DNA from: Firmicutes bacterium UBA5227
GTDB lineage: Bacteria; Bacillota; Clostridia; Tissierellales; Sedimentibacteraceae
Assembly (NCBI GenBank): GCA_002409285.1
Contig: DHUT01000047.1
Coordinates: 9,561 to 24,392 of the forward strand
Length of the DNA: 14,832 nt
Direction of reading: 5' to 3'
Below the pieces are notes generated by a model. The model searched no databases. It worked only from the letters and a program-made list of their open reading frames with translations, and had not been told where the DNA came from. Below are positions 1-7,975 of the stretch, one piece after another; position 1 is the first letter of the stretch; every line of letters starts with the position of its first letter. A program made the translations under genes and the position numbers.

Positions 1-344
1 TATCATGCCAGGTTTGAGGTGCTTGCCAATTATATATAACATTTATTTCTCCGAATATTATAGATTATCAAATACCATGACAGTATATCATACAATCTGG
101 CATAATTCTACAAATTTTTTATAATATGTAAGGTCAAATAACGTGTATAATATGGACAATAACTATTTTTAGACTTTGGCTGCTGATGTTGAATAAATAT
201 AATCCTCCTGATTTTTATAAACTTCTTAAATATACATTTGTTAAATAATCAGGCTGTTAATTTCTGTCAGAGTTTTTACAATGTTATAAAGTATTTTAAA
301 TTTTTTTAATAAACAATCTTAAAAAGAAGATATGTTCTGAATAT
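1..344. other. AT-rich gene-free stretch
   Basis: No open reading frame with a credible ribosome binding site is visible on either strand. A minus-strand AGGAGG near 206-211 is not followed by a usable start codon. I see no tRNA-like or rRNA-like structure. It probably flanks the DnaA-box region. Confidence 0.4.
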
Positions 345-520
345 AATCAAGTTATCCACACCTGTGGATAAAATTGTGAACAACTTTTATTTTATGTTAA
401 AAATGGAGCTTATCCTTTGTCAAGTATTTTTTAAAAGAAATTATAAAAAAATTAGTGTTGAAATTTCAATATGCAATAAATATGAGTTTTTCACAGCTTA
501 TCCACTGCTGTGGAAAAGTT
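345..520. other. DnaA-box clusters, candidate oriC or origin-linked region
   Basis: Two perfect DnaA boxes (TTATCCACA) face each other at 352-360 (plus) and 363-371 (minus), separated by 2 bp. A weaker minus-strand box (TTGTTCACA) follows at 375-383. A second cluster has TTTTTCACA at 487-495, TTATCCACT at 498-506 and the minus-strand box TTTTCCACA at 509-517. The roughly 100 bp between the clusters is very AT-rich, as expected of an unwinding element. The dnaD-dnaC pair 3.5 kb away fits an origin-proximal location, but dnaA, dnaN and rpmH are not in the window. Against it, the genes at 815-3703 would run against the fork leaving this site. It could instead be a secondary DnaA-binding locus. 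Confidence 0.55.
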
Positions 521-578
521 GAATATTGTATGGTAAGTATAAATATTAAGTAAAATAAAATTTTCTATACTACATTAT

Positions 579-775
579 TCGACATTCATACATCTAACTG
601 TATTATATAATATATTTGTTCCGGAAATCTATTAAGCAAATTAAAGTGCATGTTGAACGGCAAACAAAAGACGCAAGCAAAAGGGAAAGGAATATTCGGG
701 GGAATACAGGACGTTAGTTTATTTTAATTTGTCGGCAAACACAAAAAGACGCCTTACTGCGTCTTTTTGTGTTTG
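579..775 (+). ncRNA. Candidate small RNA with promoter and hairpin terminator
   Basis: A plausible sigma-A promoter (TCGACA at 579-584, 16 bp, TATTAT at 601-606) precedes about 160 nt that is richer in G than its surroundings and has no ORF. It ends in the perfect hairpin at 736-775. The segment at 658-674 is a near copy of the 5' side of that hairpin (733-752), so it could pair with the hairpin's 3' arm as an alternative structure. The predicted transcript would start near 613. I do not recognise an RNA family. Transcription in the other direction, as the 3' end of the hpf mRNA, is also possible for the right half. Confidence 0.3.
736..775. terminator. Perfect 17-bp hairpin, terminator for hpf and possibly bidirectional
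   Basis: Arms 736-752 and 759-775 are exactly complementary, with a 6-nt loop (753-758). The run of five T in the 3' arm works in both orientations. It lies 40 bp past the hpf stop codon (hpf runs leftward) and at the end of the candidate plus-strand small RNA. Confidence 0.7.
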
Positions 776-814
776 ATCGATTTGAATCTGTAATGTTATT
801 TAATTTAGAGGGTA

Positions 815-1348
815 CTATAGCTCCGGCTCTATTAAACCGTAATTTCCATCTTTTCTTTTATATACTACATTAACTTCTTCTGTTTCTGCATTTAAAAATA
901 CAAAGAAATTATGTTTTAGTAAGTCCATTTGAAGTATTGCTTCTTCTATAATCATAGGTTTTACAGCAAATCGCTTGGTCTTTACTACTTTAAAATCCTG
1001 TTCATCTCCATCAATATCAAGAGGTTCAACATTTTCAAATTTTATGGAATCATTTGAATGTTTTTTATTTTGCAGCTTTGTTTTATACTTTCTTATTTGC
1101 TGTTCTAATGATTCAACTGCTTCGTCTATGGCATTGTACATATCGTCGGACATTTCTTCGACACGTACTATTCTGCCGTTGAAAGGAATCGTTACCTCAA
1201 CTTTATGTAATTTCTTTTCGATGCTTAGAACTACTTTTGCTTCAATATCCTGCTGAAAAAACTTATCAAGTCTCCCGATTTTTTTTATTGTTGCCTCCTT
1301 TAATGGCTCTGTGAGTTGTATGTTTTTCGCATAAATAGATATTTTCAT
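815..1348 (-). CDS. hpf: Ribosome hibernation-promoting factor, long form
   Basis: This is the 177-residue long form of HPF, which pairs 70S ribosomes into inactive 100S dimers in stationary phase. Residues 1-98 form the S30AE domain that occupies the mRNA/tRNA channel of the 30S subunit. After a charged linker, residues 126-175 (from RFAVKPM through DGNYGLIEP) are the C-terminal dimerisation domain typical of Firmicutes. I start at the ATG at 1348 because AAAGGGG lies 8 nt upstream. A start six codons earlier would need a TTG that overlaps that ribosome binding site. The gene is monocistronic: the preceding gene has its own terminator (1457-1490), and a stress-sigma-like promoter lies at 1394-1418. 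Confidence 0.96.
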   Translation of the reverse strand: MKISIYAKNIQLTEPLKEATIKKIGRLDKFFQQDIEAKVVLSIEKKLHKVEVTIPFNGRIVRVEEMSDDMYNAIDEAVESLEQQIRKYKTKLQNKKHSNDSIKFENVEPLDIDGDEQDFKVVKTKRFAVKPMIIEEAILQMDLLKHNFFVFLNAETEEVNVVYKRKDGNYGLIEPEL

Positions 1349-1393
1349 GCAGTCAGCCCCTTTCAAGTTATTTATTATTAATATACTAAAATA

Positions 1394-1418
1394 TTACCCA
1401 AATATGAAACAAATAAAC
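1394..1418 (-). promoter_or_regulatory. SigB-like promoter candidate for hpf
   Basis: On the minus strand GTTTAT (1413-1418), a 13-bp spacer and GGGTAA (1394-1399) match the general-stress sigma-B pattern GTTTAA-N12-15-GGGTAT at 5 of 6 bases in each element. It lies about 45 bp upstream of the hpf start. The Bacillus subtilis orthologue is under sigma-B and sigma-H control, so the match makes biological sense. Whether this host has sigma-B cannot be seen here. Confidence 0.35.
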
Positions 1419-1456
1419 AAATAAAATTAAATAATTTACATTGAATTTACAAACAT

Positions 1457-1490
1457 AAAAAAAAGATGCTGTTCACATCTTTTTATTTTG
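1457..1490 (-). terminator. Terminator of the HD-domain gene
   Basis: A 9-bp stem (1460-1468 with 1476-1484) with a 7-nt loop is followed on the minus strand by a run of T. It begins within 10 bp of the stop codon of the HD-domain gene and separates it from hpf. Confidence 0.75.
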
Positions 1491-1491
1491 A

Positions 1492-1977
1492 TTATTTTGT
1501 GCTGTATGCAGGCTTCCTGCCAATCATCTTAATGAAGTTTGAAGCGTATTCAAAGGAGGCGATGTACTTGTCCACGTAGCTTACAATCCATGCTTCTTTT
1601 GATTTGGGCAGACCGAAAGGAAACATATGCCCCTTAATAATATTTTCTTCTTTTTCATTTAAATCAAAATACTTGCTTGCATTCTCAAAAGCAATCTTTG
1701 GATGTTCAATTGCATGTTTTATTGAATCGGATACTATTCCTATACTAAATCGTTTTTCAAATTTATATAAAAAGAAATCGTGAAGCAAAGCTCCTCTTAT
1801 TGTGGATTCCCAGTCTAAGTTGTGATTATACGCTAATTGGTACGCATAGAATGCAACCTTTATAGAGTGGTCATAGACACTTTCATCATGGTGTTTTATC
1901 TTCTTCATCTGCTGATACTGCTCATGTTCAATGATGGGTTCTGCAACCTCCATAAATCTATAATCGTAATATATCAT
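1492..1977 (-). CDS. Small HD-domain protein (predicted metal-dependent phosphohydrolase)
   Basis: A 161-residue soluble protein with the HD-superfamily metal ligands in order: H37 (YDHS), H66-D67 (LLHDFF), H92 (EHP), H117 (GHMFPFG) and D136 (VDKYIA). Proteins of this kind hydrolyse phosphate esters of nucleotides or related compounds, but the substrate here is unknown. The extra histidine pair at 92 and 117 is the arrangement seen in binuclear HD enzymes. The ATG at 1977 has AAAGG 8 nt upstream. The gene has its own terminator and no operon partner, so context gives no clue to function. Confidence 0.8.
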   Translation of the reverse strand: MIYYDYRFMEVAEPIIEHEQYQQMKKIKHHDESVYDHSIKVAFYAYQLAYNHNLDWESTIRGALLHDFFLYKFEKRFSIGIVSDSIKHAIEHPKIAFENASKYFDLNEKEENIIKGHMFPFGLPKSKEAWIVSYVDKYIASFEYASNFIKMIGRKPAYSTK

Positions 1978-2151
1978 TGTCCCAACCTTTAAATGTTATT
2001 TGTATTATTTTTTATATTAAATAACACTTTCTTATGATATTACTTATCATTCAAAAATGCAATATAAAAAAAATAAAATTTATGCCTTGTTTTGGTGAAA
2101 TTGCCATATGACTTCCTGACTGTGTGTGTTTGAAGATACGAACACCGAGTC

Positions 2152-2190
2152 TGTACAATAAAATAAGCCGTTGAATATTCAACGGCTCGT
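2152..2190 (-). terminator. Terminator of the M23 endopeptidase gene
   Basis: A perfect 22-bp palindrome at 2166-2187 folds as a 9-bp stem with a 4-nt loop. On the minus strand it is followed by TATTTTATTG. It sits about 28 bp past the stop codon of the endopeptidase gene. Confidence 0.8.
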
Positions 2191-2215
2191 ATTCTTTGTG
2201 GATATAAGTTTTATC

Positions 2216-3703
2216 TTATCTGTATTGAGTGCCTATGTATGATGATGGATTAACCACTGACCCGTATTTTCTTACCTCAAAGTGCAGGTGCGGACCGGAT
2301 GCCAAGCCGGTAGAACCTACGGCAGCTATAGCTTTTCCCTGATATACCTTTTCACCTACAGAAACGTACAGTTCGCTGCAATGTGCATACCTTGTGGTAA
2401 ATCCTCCTCCATGGTCTATGTCAACCATGTAGCCATAAGTCCCTGACCATCCGGCATAGGTTACTGTTCCGCCGTCAGCTGCCTGTATTGAAGAGCCTGC
2501 CGCTTTAGCCATGTCCTGTCCTAAGTGGAAGCCTCCGCTTCTTGAACCAAAGCGTGATGAAATATAAGAGCCCGGCAATGGATTAATGAAATATCCTGTA
2601 CCTTTTTTGGGCGGGGGATCCTGAATACCTGTTGTAACTATTTCGGTAACAGGTGCGGTTATTACCTTTTCTGATAAAGTTTCTTTTGCTATCTGAATGC
2701 CATTTTGGTCAGTAACAAGGGCTTCAATTTCTGAAATTCCGTATTCACCTTTTTTGTCAATGACCTGCTCATCGTTGAACATATAAGAAACTTTGTTATA
2801 TACTGTTTCATAAGGTGTTCTTTCTTCCTGCTTTATTTTTCTTGTAACCTTTACATTTAAAAATGGTTTTGGAACTACTAAATTTAATTCATCGCCAATC
2901 TGTATATGGTCAGGATCTGAATTAGGATTAGCAGTTATCAGTTCGTCCAATGTCATATTGAAGTATTCCGCAATAGTCCAATAGGTATCTCCTTCTTCTA
3001 CGACGTATTTCTGTTCTTCGTCTGTTCCTTTTATTATGTAATTTGCTAATTCATCTTTCTTCGTTATTTCCTTATTTGAAGCTTTCACCTGCTTAACTTC
3101 AACTTTTTCTGCGGTATCAACATTTACTATTGTTTTTTCGTCATAGTTTTTTGTAAAATAATTTTTGACCTCTTCAATTACGTTTTTTGCTTCTGACTCG
3201 GAATTAACTATCCCTACCTGCTCTCCATCTACGTTGATTGCATATCCCAATATGCAATAATCAACATTTTCTTCAAGTATGCCATACAAATTTTTATCCG
3301 AAGCAATATCCTTATCCTTAGCCTTCGACTTTACAATTTCAAAGTTGTTGTCAATTTCTATATCGTGCTTGTATGATTTTTCTAAATTATCTTCCAATTC
3401 AAGAAGGAGAGAGTCCAATATTTCAGAGTCTCTGACTTTGCAAAGTTCTTTTCCGTCCTTTAAAATTGTAAAGCTGTCAGTTGAAAATACATTGCTTTCA
3501 TGAGTCTTTAAATAACTGGAGGCATAGCTGGTGCCTAAAACCAATGTAGTTGCACAGAAAAGTGCGATTGAACCTTTAACACGCTTTGTCAGCGAAGTTT
3601 TAAAATTGAATACTTGTCTTATTTTACTTTCGGGGAGCTGTTTGAATATTTTACCGGATTCCGTAATGTTCGATTTTATTAAAGGTAAATTTAATTTTTT
3701 CAT
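2216..3703 (-). CDS. Membrane-anchored LysM-G5-M23 peptidoglycan endopeptidase
   Basis: A 495-residue cell-wall enzyme. A basic cytoplasmic tail (1-43) leads into one hydrophobic segment (about 45-62), so the bulk should lie outside the membrane. Residues 70-230 are a charged spacer, then comes a LysM peptidoglycan-binding module (232-278), a G5 domain (282-361) and, after a proline-rich linker (DPPPKK), an M23 metallopeptidase domain (370-490). The zinc ligands are intact: H393 and D397 (HLGQD), H441 (RYAHCS) and H472/H474 (HLHFE), so it should be an active lysostaphin-type enzyme cutting peptide cross-links. AGGAAG sits 6 nt before the ATG at 3703. It is transcribed alone from a strong promoter at 3828-3856. 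A role in wall remodelling during growth or sporulation is likely, but the target bond is not determined. Confidence 0.93.
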   Translation of the reverse strand: MKKLNLPLIKSNITESGKIFKQLPESKIRQVFNFKTSLTKRVKGSIALFCATTLVLGTSYASSYLKTHESNVFSTDSFTILKDGKELCKVRDSEILDSLLLELEDNLEKSYKHDIEIDNNFEIVKSKAKDKDIASDKNLYGILEENVDYCILGYAINVDGEQVGIVNSESEAKNVIEEVKNYFTKNYDEKTIVNVDTAEKVEVKQVKASNKEITKKDELANYIIKGTDEEQKYVVEEGDTYWTIAEYFNMTLDELITANPNSDPDHIQIGDELNLVVPKPFLNVKVTRKIKQEERTPYETVYNKVSYMFNDEQVIDKKGEYGISEIEALVTDQNGIQIAKETLSEKVITAPVTEIVTTGIQDPPPKKGTGYFINPLPGSYISSRFGSRSGGFHLGQDMAKAAGSSIQAADGGTVTYAGWSGTYGYMVDIDHGGGFTTRYAHCSELYVSVGEKVYQGKAIAAVGSTGLASGPHLHFEVRKYGSVVNPSSYIGTQYR

Positions 3704-3827
3704 AGTTTACTTCCTGGTATTTTATCGTTGTTAAATTATATCAATAAAGGAGAAAATACTAATTCTCTTTTAAAATAAAAAATGATATAATTAAAAAGTA
3801 CTGTTCTCTTAATTTATCATCCAACTT

Positions 3828-3856
3828 ATTATACTTAAGGGATAATAAATTGTCAA
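3828..3856 (-). promoter_or_regulatory. Full-consensus sigma-A promoter for the M23 gene
   Basis: On the minus strand TTGACA (3851-3856), exactly 17 bp, and TATAAT (3828-3833) match the vegetative consensus at 12 of 12 bases. The predicted start near 3821 leaves a leader of about 118 nt before the endopeptidase ATG, which contains no obvious riboswitch. Confidence 0.85.
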
Positions 3857-3968
3857 CAGATTATATGGGAAATGTTTTCACAAAAATATAATAAAATTAT
3901 TACAAATATATTACAATTTTGAACACAACCTAAACACATAACATATTTTTACCAAAAAGGAGTAAATT

Positions 3969-5042
3969 ATGTATTTTATTTTTCAAGAAATGCAGATTGA
4001 TTTGGGAGATACCCCTATTGAGAATATATTTATAAATGATTACATGCCTGTGGCTGATGGAACCTATGTTAAGGTTTATTTGATTGGCTATAAGTTTGCA
4101 AAGGATAAACAGCCAAATTTCAACAATGAAACAATAGCTAAAAACCTAAAGCTTCCATTATCGGATGTATTAAATGCATGGGATTACTGGGAAGGAGAAG
4201 GAATCATAATAAAGCATGAAACCGACGATGAATTTAATTATATAGTTGAGTTTGTAAATTTAAAGCAATTATATATTGATAATGTTTATAAATATATTTC
4301 AAAAAACAATAAAGAAAAGTCGAATTATGTAGATAACGAAACACTGATTTCTTCCTCCAGAAATGCAGAAAACAAAAAAATGATGGAAGAAATTGAGGAT
4401 ATGTTTGGCAGACCATTGAAGATCAGCGAAAAACAAAAGATAATTTCCTGGCTCAACAGTTATAAGATGAAACCTGAAATTATGGCATTAGCCTTTAGCT
4501 ACTGCGTAAATAATAAGAAGGTAAAAAGATTCAGCTATATTGAAACTGTTGTTTCAGCATGGTATGATGCAGGTGTAAAGGATGTGGATACCATGGTTGA
4601 ATATCTAGAAAAAAGAAACGATAGATTTTCTGTCTATTCAAGGATAAGCAAAGCCTTAGGCTTTAACAGGACTCTGACTGAAGCAGAGATGAAAACCATC
4701 GACAAATGGATTGACCAGTGGGATTTCTCAATGGAAATGATATTGAAATGTCTGGATAATTCCACTAAAATTAACAATCCAAATATAAATTATTTTGATA
4801 AAATACTTGGCGAATGGTATAAGAACGGATTCAAGACAATCGAAGACCTAAAAAACGATGTTAAACCTGAAGCAAAGACCAGGACAGCAGCTAAAGAAAA
4901 TTCCAAAACAAAAAATAAATTTCACAACTTTATTCAGAGCGATGACTATTCAGGTGAGGAGCTGGAGCAGATAGCCAGGAAAAGATTTGAGAAAAAACTC
5001 GATAAATTAGGTCTTAATATGCCTGATGAGGAGGAAAAGTGA
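3969..5042 (+). CDS. DnaD-like replication initiation protein with two DnaD domains
   Basis: A 357-residue protein of the DnaD/DnaB family, which remodels origin DNA and helps load the replicative helicase. Residues 15-110 look like the winged-helix N-terminal domain. Two copies of the DnaD C-terminal (DnaB_2) domain follow, at about 138-209 and 221-294. Each ends in the family motif of an aromatic residue, isoleucine and W: SYIETVVSAWYDAGV and NYFDKILGEWYKNGF. A basic, low-complexity tail (300-357) follows. AAGGAG lies 6 nt before the ATG. The stop overlaps the start of the helicase-loader gene by 4 nt (GTGA), so the two are translationally coupled. This pairing is the clostridial counterpart of the DnaB-DnaI pair of Bacillus. 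Confidence 0.92.
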   Translation: MYFIFQEMQIDLGDTPIENIFINDYMPVADGTYVKVYLIGYKFAKDKQPNFNNETIAKNLKLPLSDVLNAWDYWEGEGIIIKHETDDEFNYIVEFVNLKQLYIDNVYKYISKNNKEKSNYVDNETLISSSRNAENKKMMEEIEDMFGRPLKISEKQKIISWLNSYKMKPEIMALAFSYCVNNKKVKRFSYIETVVSAWYDAGVKDVDTMVEYLEKRNDRFSVYSRISKALGFNRTLTEAEMKTIDKWIDQWDFSMEMILKCLDNSTKINNPNINYFDKILGEWYKNGFKTIEDLKNDVKPEAKTRTAAKENSKTKNKFHNFIQSDDYSGEELEQIARKRFEKKLDKLGLNMPDEEEK

Positions 5043-6022
5043 ATAAACAGATATTGGAAAATATAATGACTGACTATAACAATAAACGTCTCAGGGCAGC
5101 CAGAAGCTGCGATGTAAGAAAGCAAAAACTATATGAACAATTTCCTGACCTGGTGGAAACTGATACCCAAATTCAATTGCTGAATGTAAAATTGTCAAAG
5201 CTTTTCTTATTGAAGCCGGATAATTTAAATGAACAGGTATTAAACCTGAAAAAGGAAATTGAAGAATTAAAAAATAAAAGAAAAGATATTTATAAAAAAA
5301 ACAGTATTCCCTTAAATTATTTGGAAATACAATATGAGTGCAATAAATGCAACGATACCGGCTACTTATCCGACGGAAAGAAGTGCAGCTGTTTAAACAG
5401 GCAGATTATAAATAATTTATACACTATGTCAAATATGGTGCATATGCTTGATAAAGAAAATTTTAATACATTTGACATAACCGTGTTTAGCAACGAAGTT
5501 TACAAGAATGAAAAACTTACTCCAAGGCAAAATATGTACTACATACTGGAAATAAGCGAAGATTTTTGCTCCAACTTTCATGACACAAATATGAACTTGC
5601 TTTTGTACGGCAGTGCAGGTCTTGGAAAAACATTTATGTGCAACTGTATTGCAAATGCATTGATAAACAGGGAAATTTCCGTGCTGTATCAAACGGCGTT
5701 CTCTCTTTTTGAGATAATTGAAAACCATAAATTCAACAAACAAAATGAATCCGAGGAAAACAGAATAAACTATGATATGATTTTTGAGTGCGATTTGCTG
5801 ATTATAGATGATTTGGGAACCGAGGTAGGCAATTCATTTACAAATGCAGAATTATTTAATATAATTAACGAAAGACTCATAACAAATAAAAAAATAATAA
5901 TTTCTACCAACTTATCACTGGAACAAATGAGAGATACATACTCCGACAGAATTACCTCAAGAGTATTTAACGGATTTGTACCGCTGAAGTTTTACGGAAA
6001 GGACTTAAGATATAAAAATTAA
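5039..6022 (+). CDS. DnaC/DnaI-like replicative helicase loader
   Basis: A 327-residue AAA+ ATPase that would load the replicative DnaB/DnaC-type helicase. A coiled-coil-like N-terminus (40-85) is followed by a four-cysteine zinc cluster (C101, C104, C116, C118), as in B. subtilis DnaI. The ATPase core has Walker A GSAGLGKT (191-198), Walker B LLIIDD (253-258), sensor 1 STN (289-291) and a SDR/TSR arginine-finger region (302-308). It starts with GTG at 5039, overlapping the dnaD-like stop, and uses the GAGGAGG inside the upstream gene. Full length with no lesion. Confidence 0.93.
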   Translation: MNKQILENIMTDYNNKRLRAARSCDVRKQKLYEQFPDLVETDTQIQLLNVKLSKLFLLKPDNLNEQVLNLKKEIEELKNKRKDIYKKNSIPLNYLEIQYECNKCNDTGYLSDGKKCSCLNRQIINNLYTMSNMVHMLDKENFNTFDITVFSNEVYKNEKLTPRQNMYYILEISEDFCSNFHDTNMNLLLYGSAGLGKTFMCNCIANALINREISVLYQTAFSLFEIIENHKFNKQNESEENRINYDMIFECDLLIIDDLGTEVGNSFTNAELFNIINERLITNKKIIISTNLSLEQMRDTYSDRITSRVFNGFVPLKFYGKDLRYKN

Positions 6023-6098
6023 GACAGAGATTTTGTAGACGGGGTTTAAAGATGTTAACTTTTAATAAAAATAATAACACGAAATGAAAGGGACAAGG

Positions 6099-7727
6099 AT
6101 GAAACATAATTTAATATTTGGGCATAAAACACCTGATACGGACAGCGTTTGTGCCGCAATAGCATTGGCAGAACTGAAAAATAAATTAAATGAAGTCTCG
6201 GTACCGTATATACTGGGACATATAAATAAGGAAACGGAGTTTGTACTTAATTATTTCAACGTTGAAGTGCCGAATATCCTGGATAATGTTAGAATTCAAA
6301 TAAAGGATTTGGATTATGACAGAGTTAAGCCTTTTAACAAAAATAAGTCTGTTCATTTTGCATATTTCAATATGAGTGAAAACAAACTCAGAACTCTCCC
6401 AATTATTGATGACGAAGGATTTTTGGCCGGAATAGTTACAATGAAAGATATAGCCATGAGTCTGATTAACACAGACCAACAGCACCTTTGTACGTCCTAT
6501 GATAATATTTTAGAAACACTCATAGGGAAAAGCATACTGAGATTTGACGAAATAATCGACGGAGAAATAACAGTTGCATCCCTTGAAACCAAAACCCTAA
6601 GAGAATCAGCAATATTGAACAAAAAATCCATAGTTATAATGGGCGACAGGCGTGAGGTTATAAAATATGCCATCGAAATCGGCGTTAGACTTATTATCAT
6701 AACCGGTGACATGGAGGTTTCACCGGATTTAATTAAGCAGGCAGAAAAAAACAGAGTAAATATAATAAGCACACCTTATCAGACATATTACACTGCAAAA
6801 AATATTTCACTGTCAAAGTATGTGAAAGATATTATGAAGGGCAGAGATATTATGATGTTTTCAGATGACGATTATCTGAATGACTGCAAAGAGGATATAG
6901 AACACTCCAAACACTCTAAATTCCCAATAATATCATCCGAAAAGAAATACCTTGGAATGCTCAACAGGAATAATTTAATCAATCCCCAAAGGAAAAAAGT
7001 AATACTGGTTGACCACAATGAAATGAACCAAAGCGCAGACGGACTGGACGAAGCAGAAATACTTGAAGTCATAGACCACCACAAAATAGGAGATATCAGG
7101 ACATCAATTCCCATCTCCTTCAGGAATACCCCTGTAGGAAGCTCTAACACGATTATTTACCAGATGTACATGGAAAATAACATAAAAATCGAAAAAAACA
7201 CCGCAGGGCTCATGATATCAGGTATAATCTCGGACACACTGCTGTTCAAATCCCCAACAACAACGGAAGCAGACCGCAGGACAGTGGATGAACTGTTAAA
7301 AATTGTGAACATAGACCTGTACAAATACGCAATGGAAATGTTCAAAGCAGGTACAGCCCTTGATGGATACACGATAGAAGAAATTCTCTTCCAGGATTTC
7401 AAAAAATTCAATCTGTCATATAAAAACGTAGGAATCTCCCAGGTGTTCACCCTGGACATAAACCAAATTATGAACAAAAAAGACGAGTTCATAAGCCTCA
7501 TTGACACAATAACTGCCGACAAGGAATACTACCTGATGATTATGGCAGTAACCGACATAGTCAATGAAGGTTCCTACATATTCTACTCCTCCGACAAAGA
7601 AAGACTTGTCAAAGCCATCTTCGAAGAGGAAACCATATACCAGGGCATCTACATAGACAAATGCGTCTCCAGAAAGAAACAAATAGTGCCAAGGATTATT
7701 AATGCACTGAAGGCGATGAGAGGGTAG
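6099..7727 (+). CDS. ppaC: Manganese-dependent inorganic pyrophosphatase with CBS-DRTGG regulatory insert
   Basis: A 542-residue family II (DHH superfamily) pyrophosphatase that splits PPi into two phosphates in the cytoplasm. Catalytic metal ligands are visible: H9, D13 and D15 (GHKTPDTDS), D305-H306 (VDHNE) and D326-H327-H328 (IDHHK). A regulatory insert divides the DHH domain: CBS1 about 67-120, DRTGG about 130-240, CBS2 about 243-298. Such inserts bind AMP/ADP (inhibitory), ATP or diadenosine polyphosphates. The DHHA2 domain is about 411-540, with the phosphate-binding segment SSNTI (348-352) and K384. I start at the ATG at 6099, which has AAAGGG 6 nt upstream, rather than one five codons earlier with no ribosome binding site. 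Only 76 bp without a terminator separate it from the helicase-loader gene, so read-through from there is possible. Confidence 0.95.
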   Translation: MKHNLIFGHKTPDTDSVCAAIALAELKNKLNEVSVPYILGHINKETEFVLNYFNVEVPNILDNVRIQIKDLDYDRVKPFNKNKSVHFAYFNMSENKLRTLPIIDDEGFLAGIVTMKDIAMSLINTDQQHLCTSYDNILETLIGKSILRFDEIIDGEITVASLETKTLRESAILNKKSIVIMGDRREVIKYAIEIGVRLIIITGDMEVSPDLIKQAEKNRVNIISTPYQTYYTAKNISLSKYVKDIMKGRDIMMFSDDDYLNDCKEDIEHSKHSKFPIISSEKKYLGMLNRNNLINPQRKKVILVDHNEMNQSADGLDEAEILEVIDHHKIGDIRTSIPISFRNTPVGSSNTIIYQMYMENNIKIEKNTAGLMISGIISDTLLFKSPTTTEADRRTVDELLKIVNIDLYKYAMEMFKAGTALDGYTIEEILFQDFKKFNLSYKNVGISQVFTLDINQIMNKKDEFISLIDTITADKEYYLMIMAVTDIVNEGSYIFYSSDKERLVKAIFEEETIYQGIYIDKCVSRKKQIVPRIINALKAMRG

Positions 7728-7780
7728 GAGAAAAGGTGATAGCTTCTAAAAGCGGAGCACATTTTAAAAGAAGATTTTAA

Positions 7781-7830
7781 ATATAATAACAGGCATGCCA
7801 TCTGCATTTGTGGCGGCCTGTTTATTATAT
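7781..7830 (+). terminator. Terminator after ppaC
   Basis: Arms 7783-7794 and 7815-7828 pair with small bulges (ACAGGC with GCCTGT plus flanking AT pairs), and an inner GCCA/TGGC helix extends the stem. A T-rich tail follows. It lies 55 bp past the ppaC stop and separates the housekeeping block from the CRISPR-Cas region. Confidence 0.65.
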
Positions 7831-7975
7831 AACGTTTAATTATAATCACAGTTTTTTACATTTTGTTATTATTTATGTTCATTTTTTTATCTTTAAAATT
7901 TTTGATAAGATAGATTAATTTAAAATACTATTAAAAGCAGTATGATTTCCTGTTATAATTCTGGAATAACGAAGA

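Noticed and set aside
659..690. Resemblance to a c-di-GMP-I riboswitch (GGCAAA ... GACGCAA ... GGG)
   Set aside because: The P2-type hairpin required between GGCAAA and GACGCAA is absent (only 5 nt separate them), and no gene lies downstream on the plus strand.
2054..2107. 17-codon minus-strand ORF with an AGGAAG upstream
   Set aside because: The spacing is short (4 nt), the peptide is unremarkable and there is no supporting promoter. It is probably chance in AT-rich spacer DNA.
6052..6087. 11-codon ORF between the helicase-loader gene and ppaC
   Set aside because: No ribosome binding site, and the sequence is low complexity.
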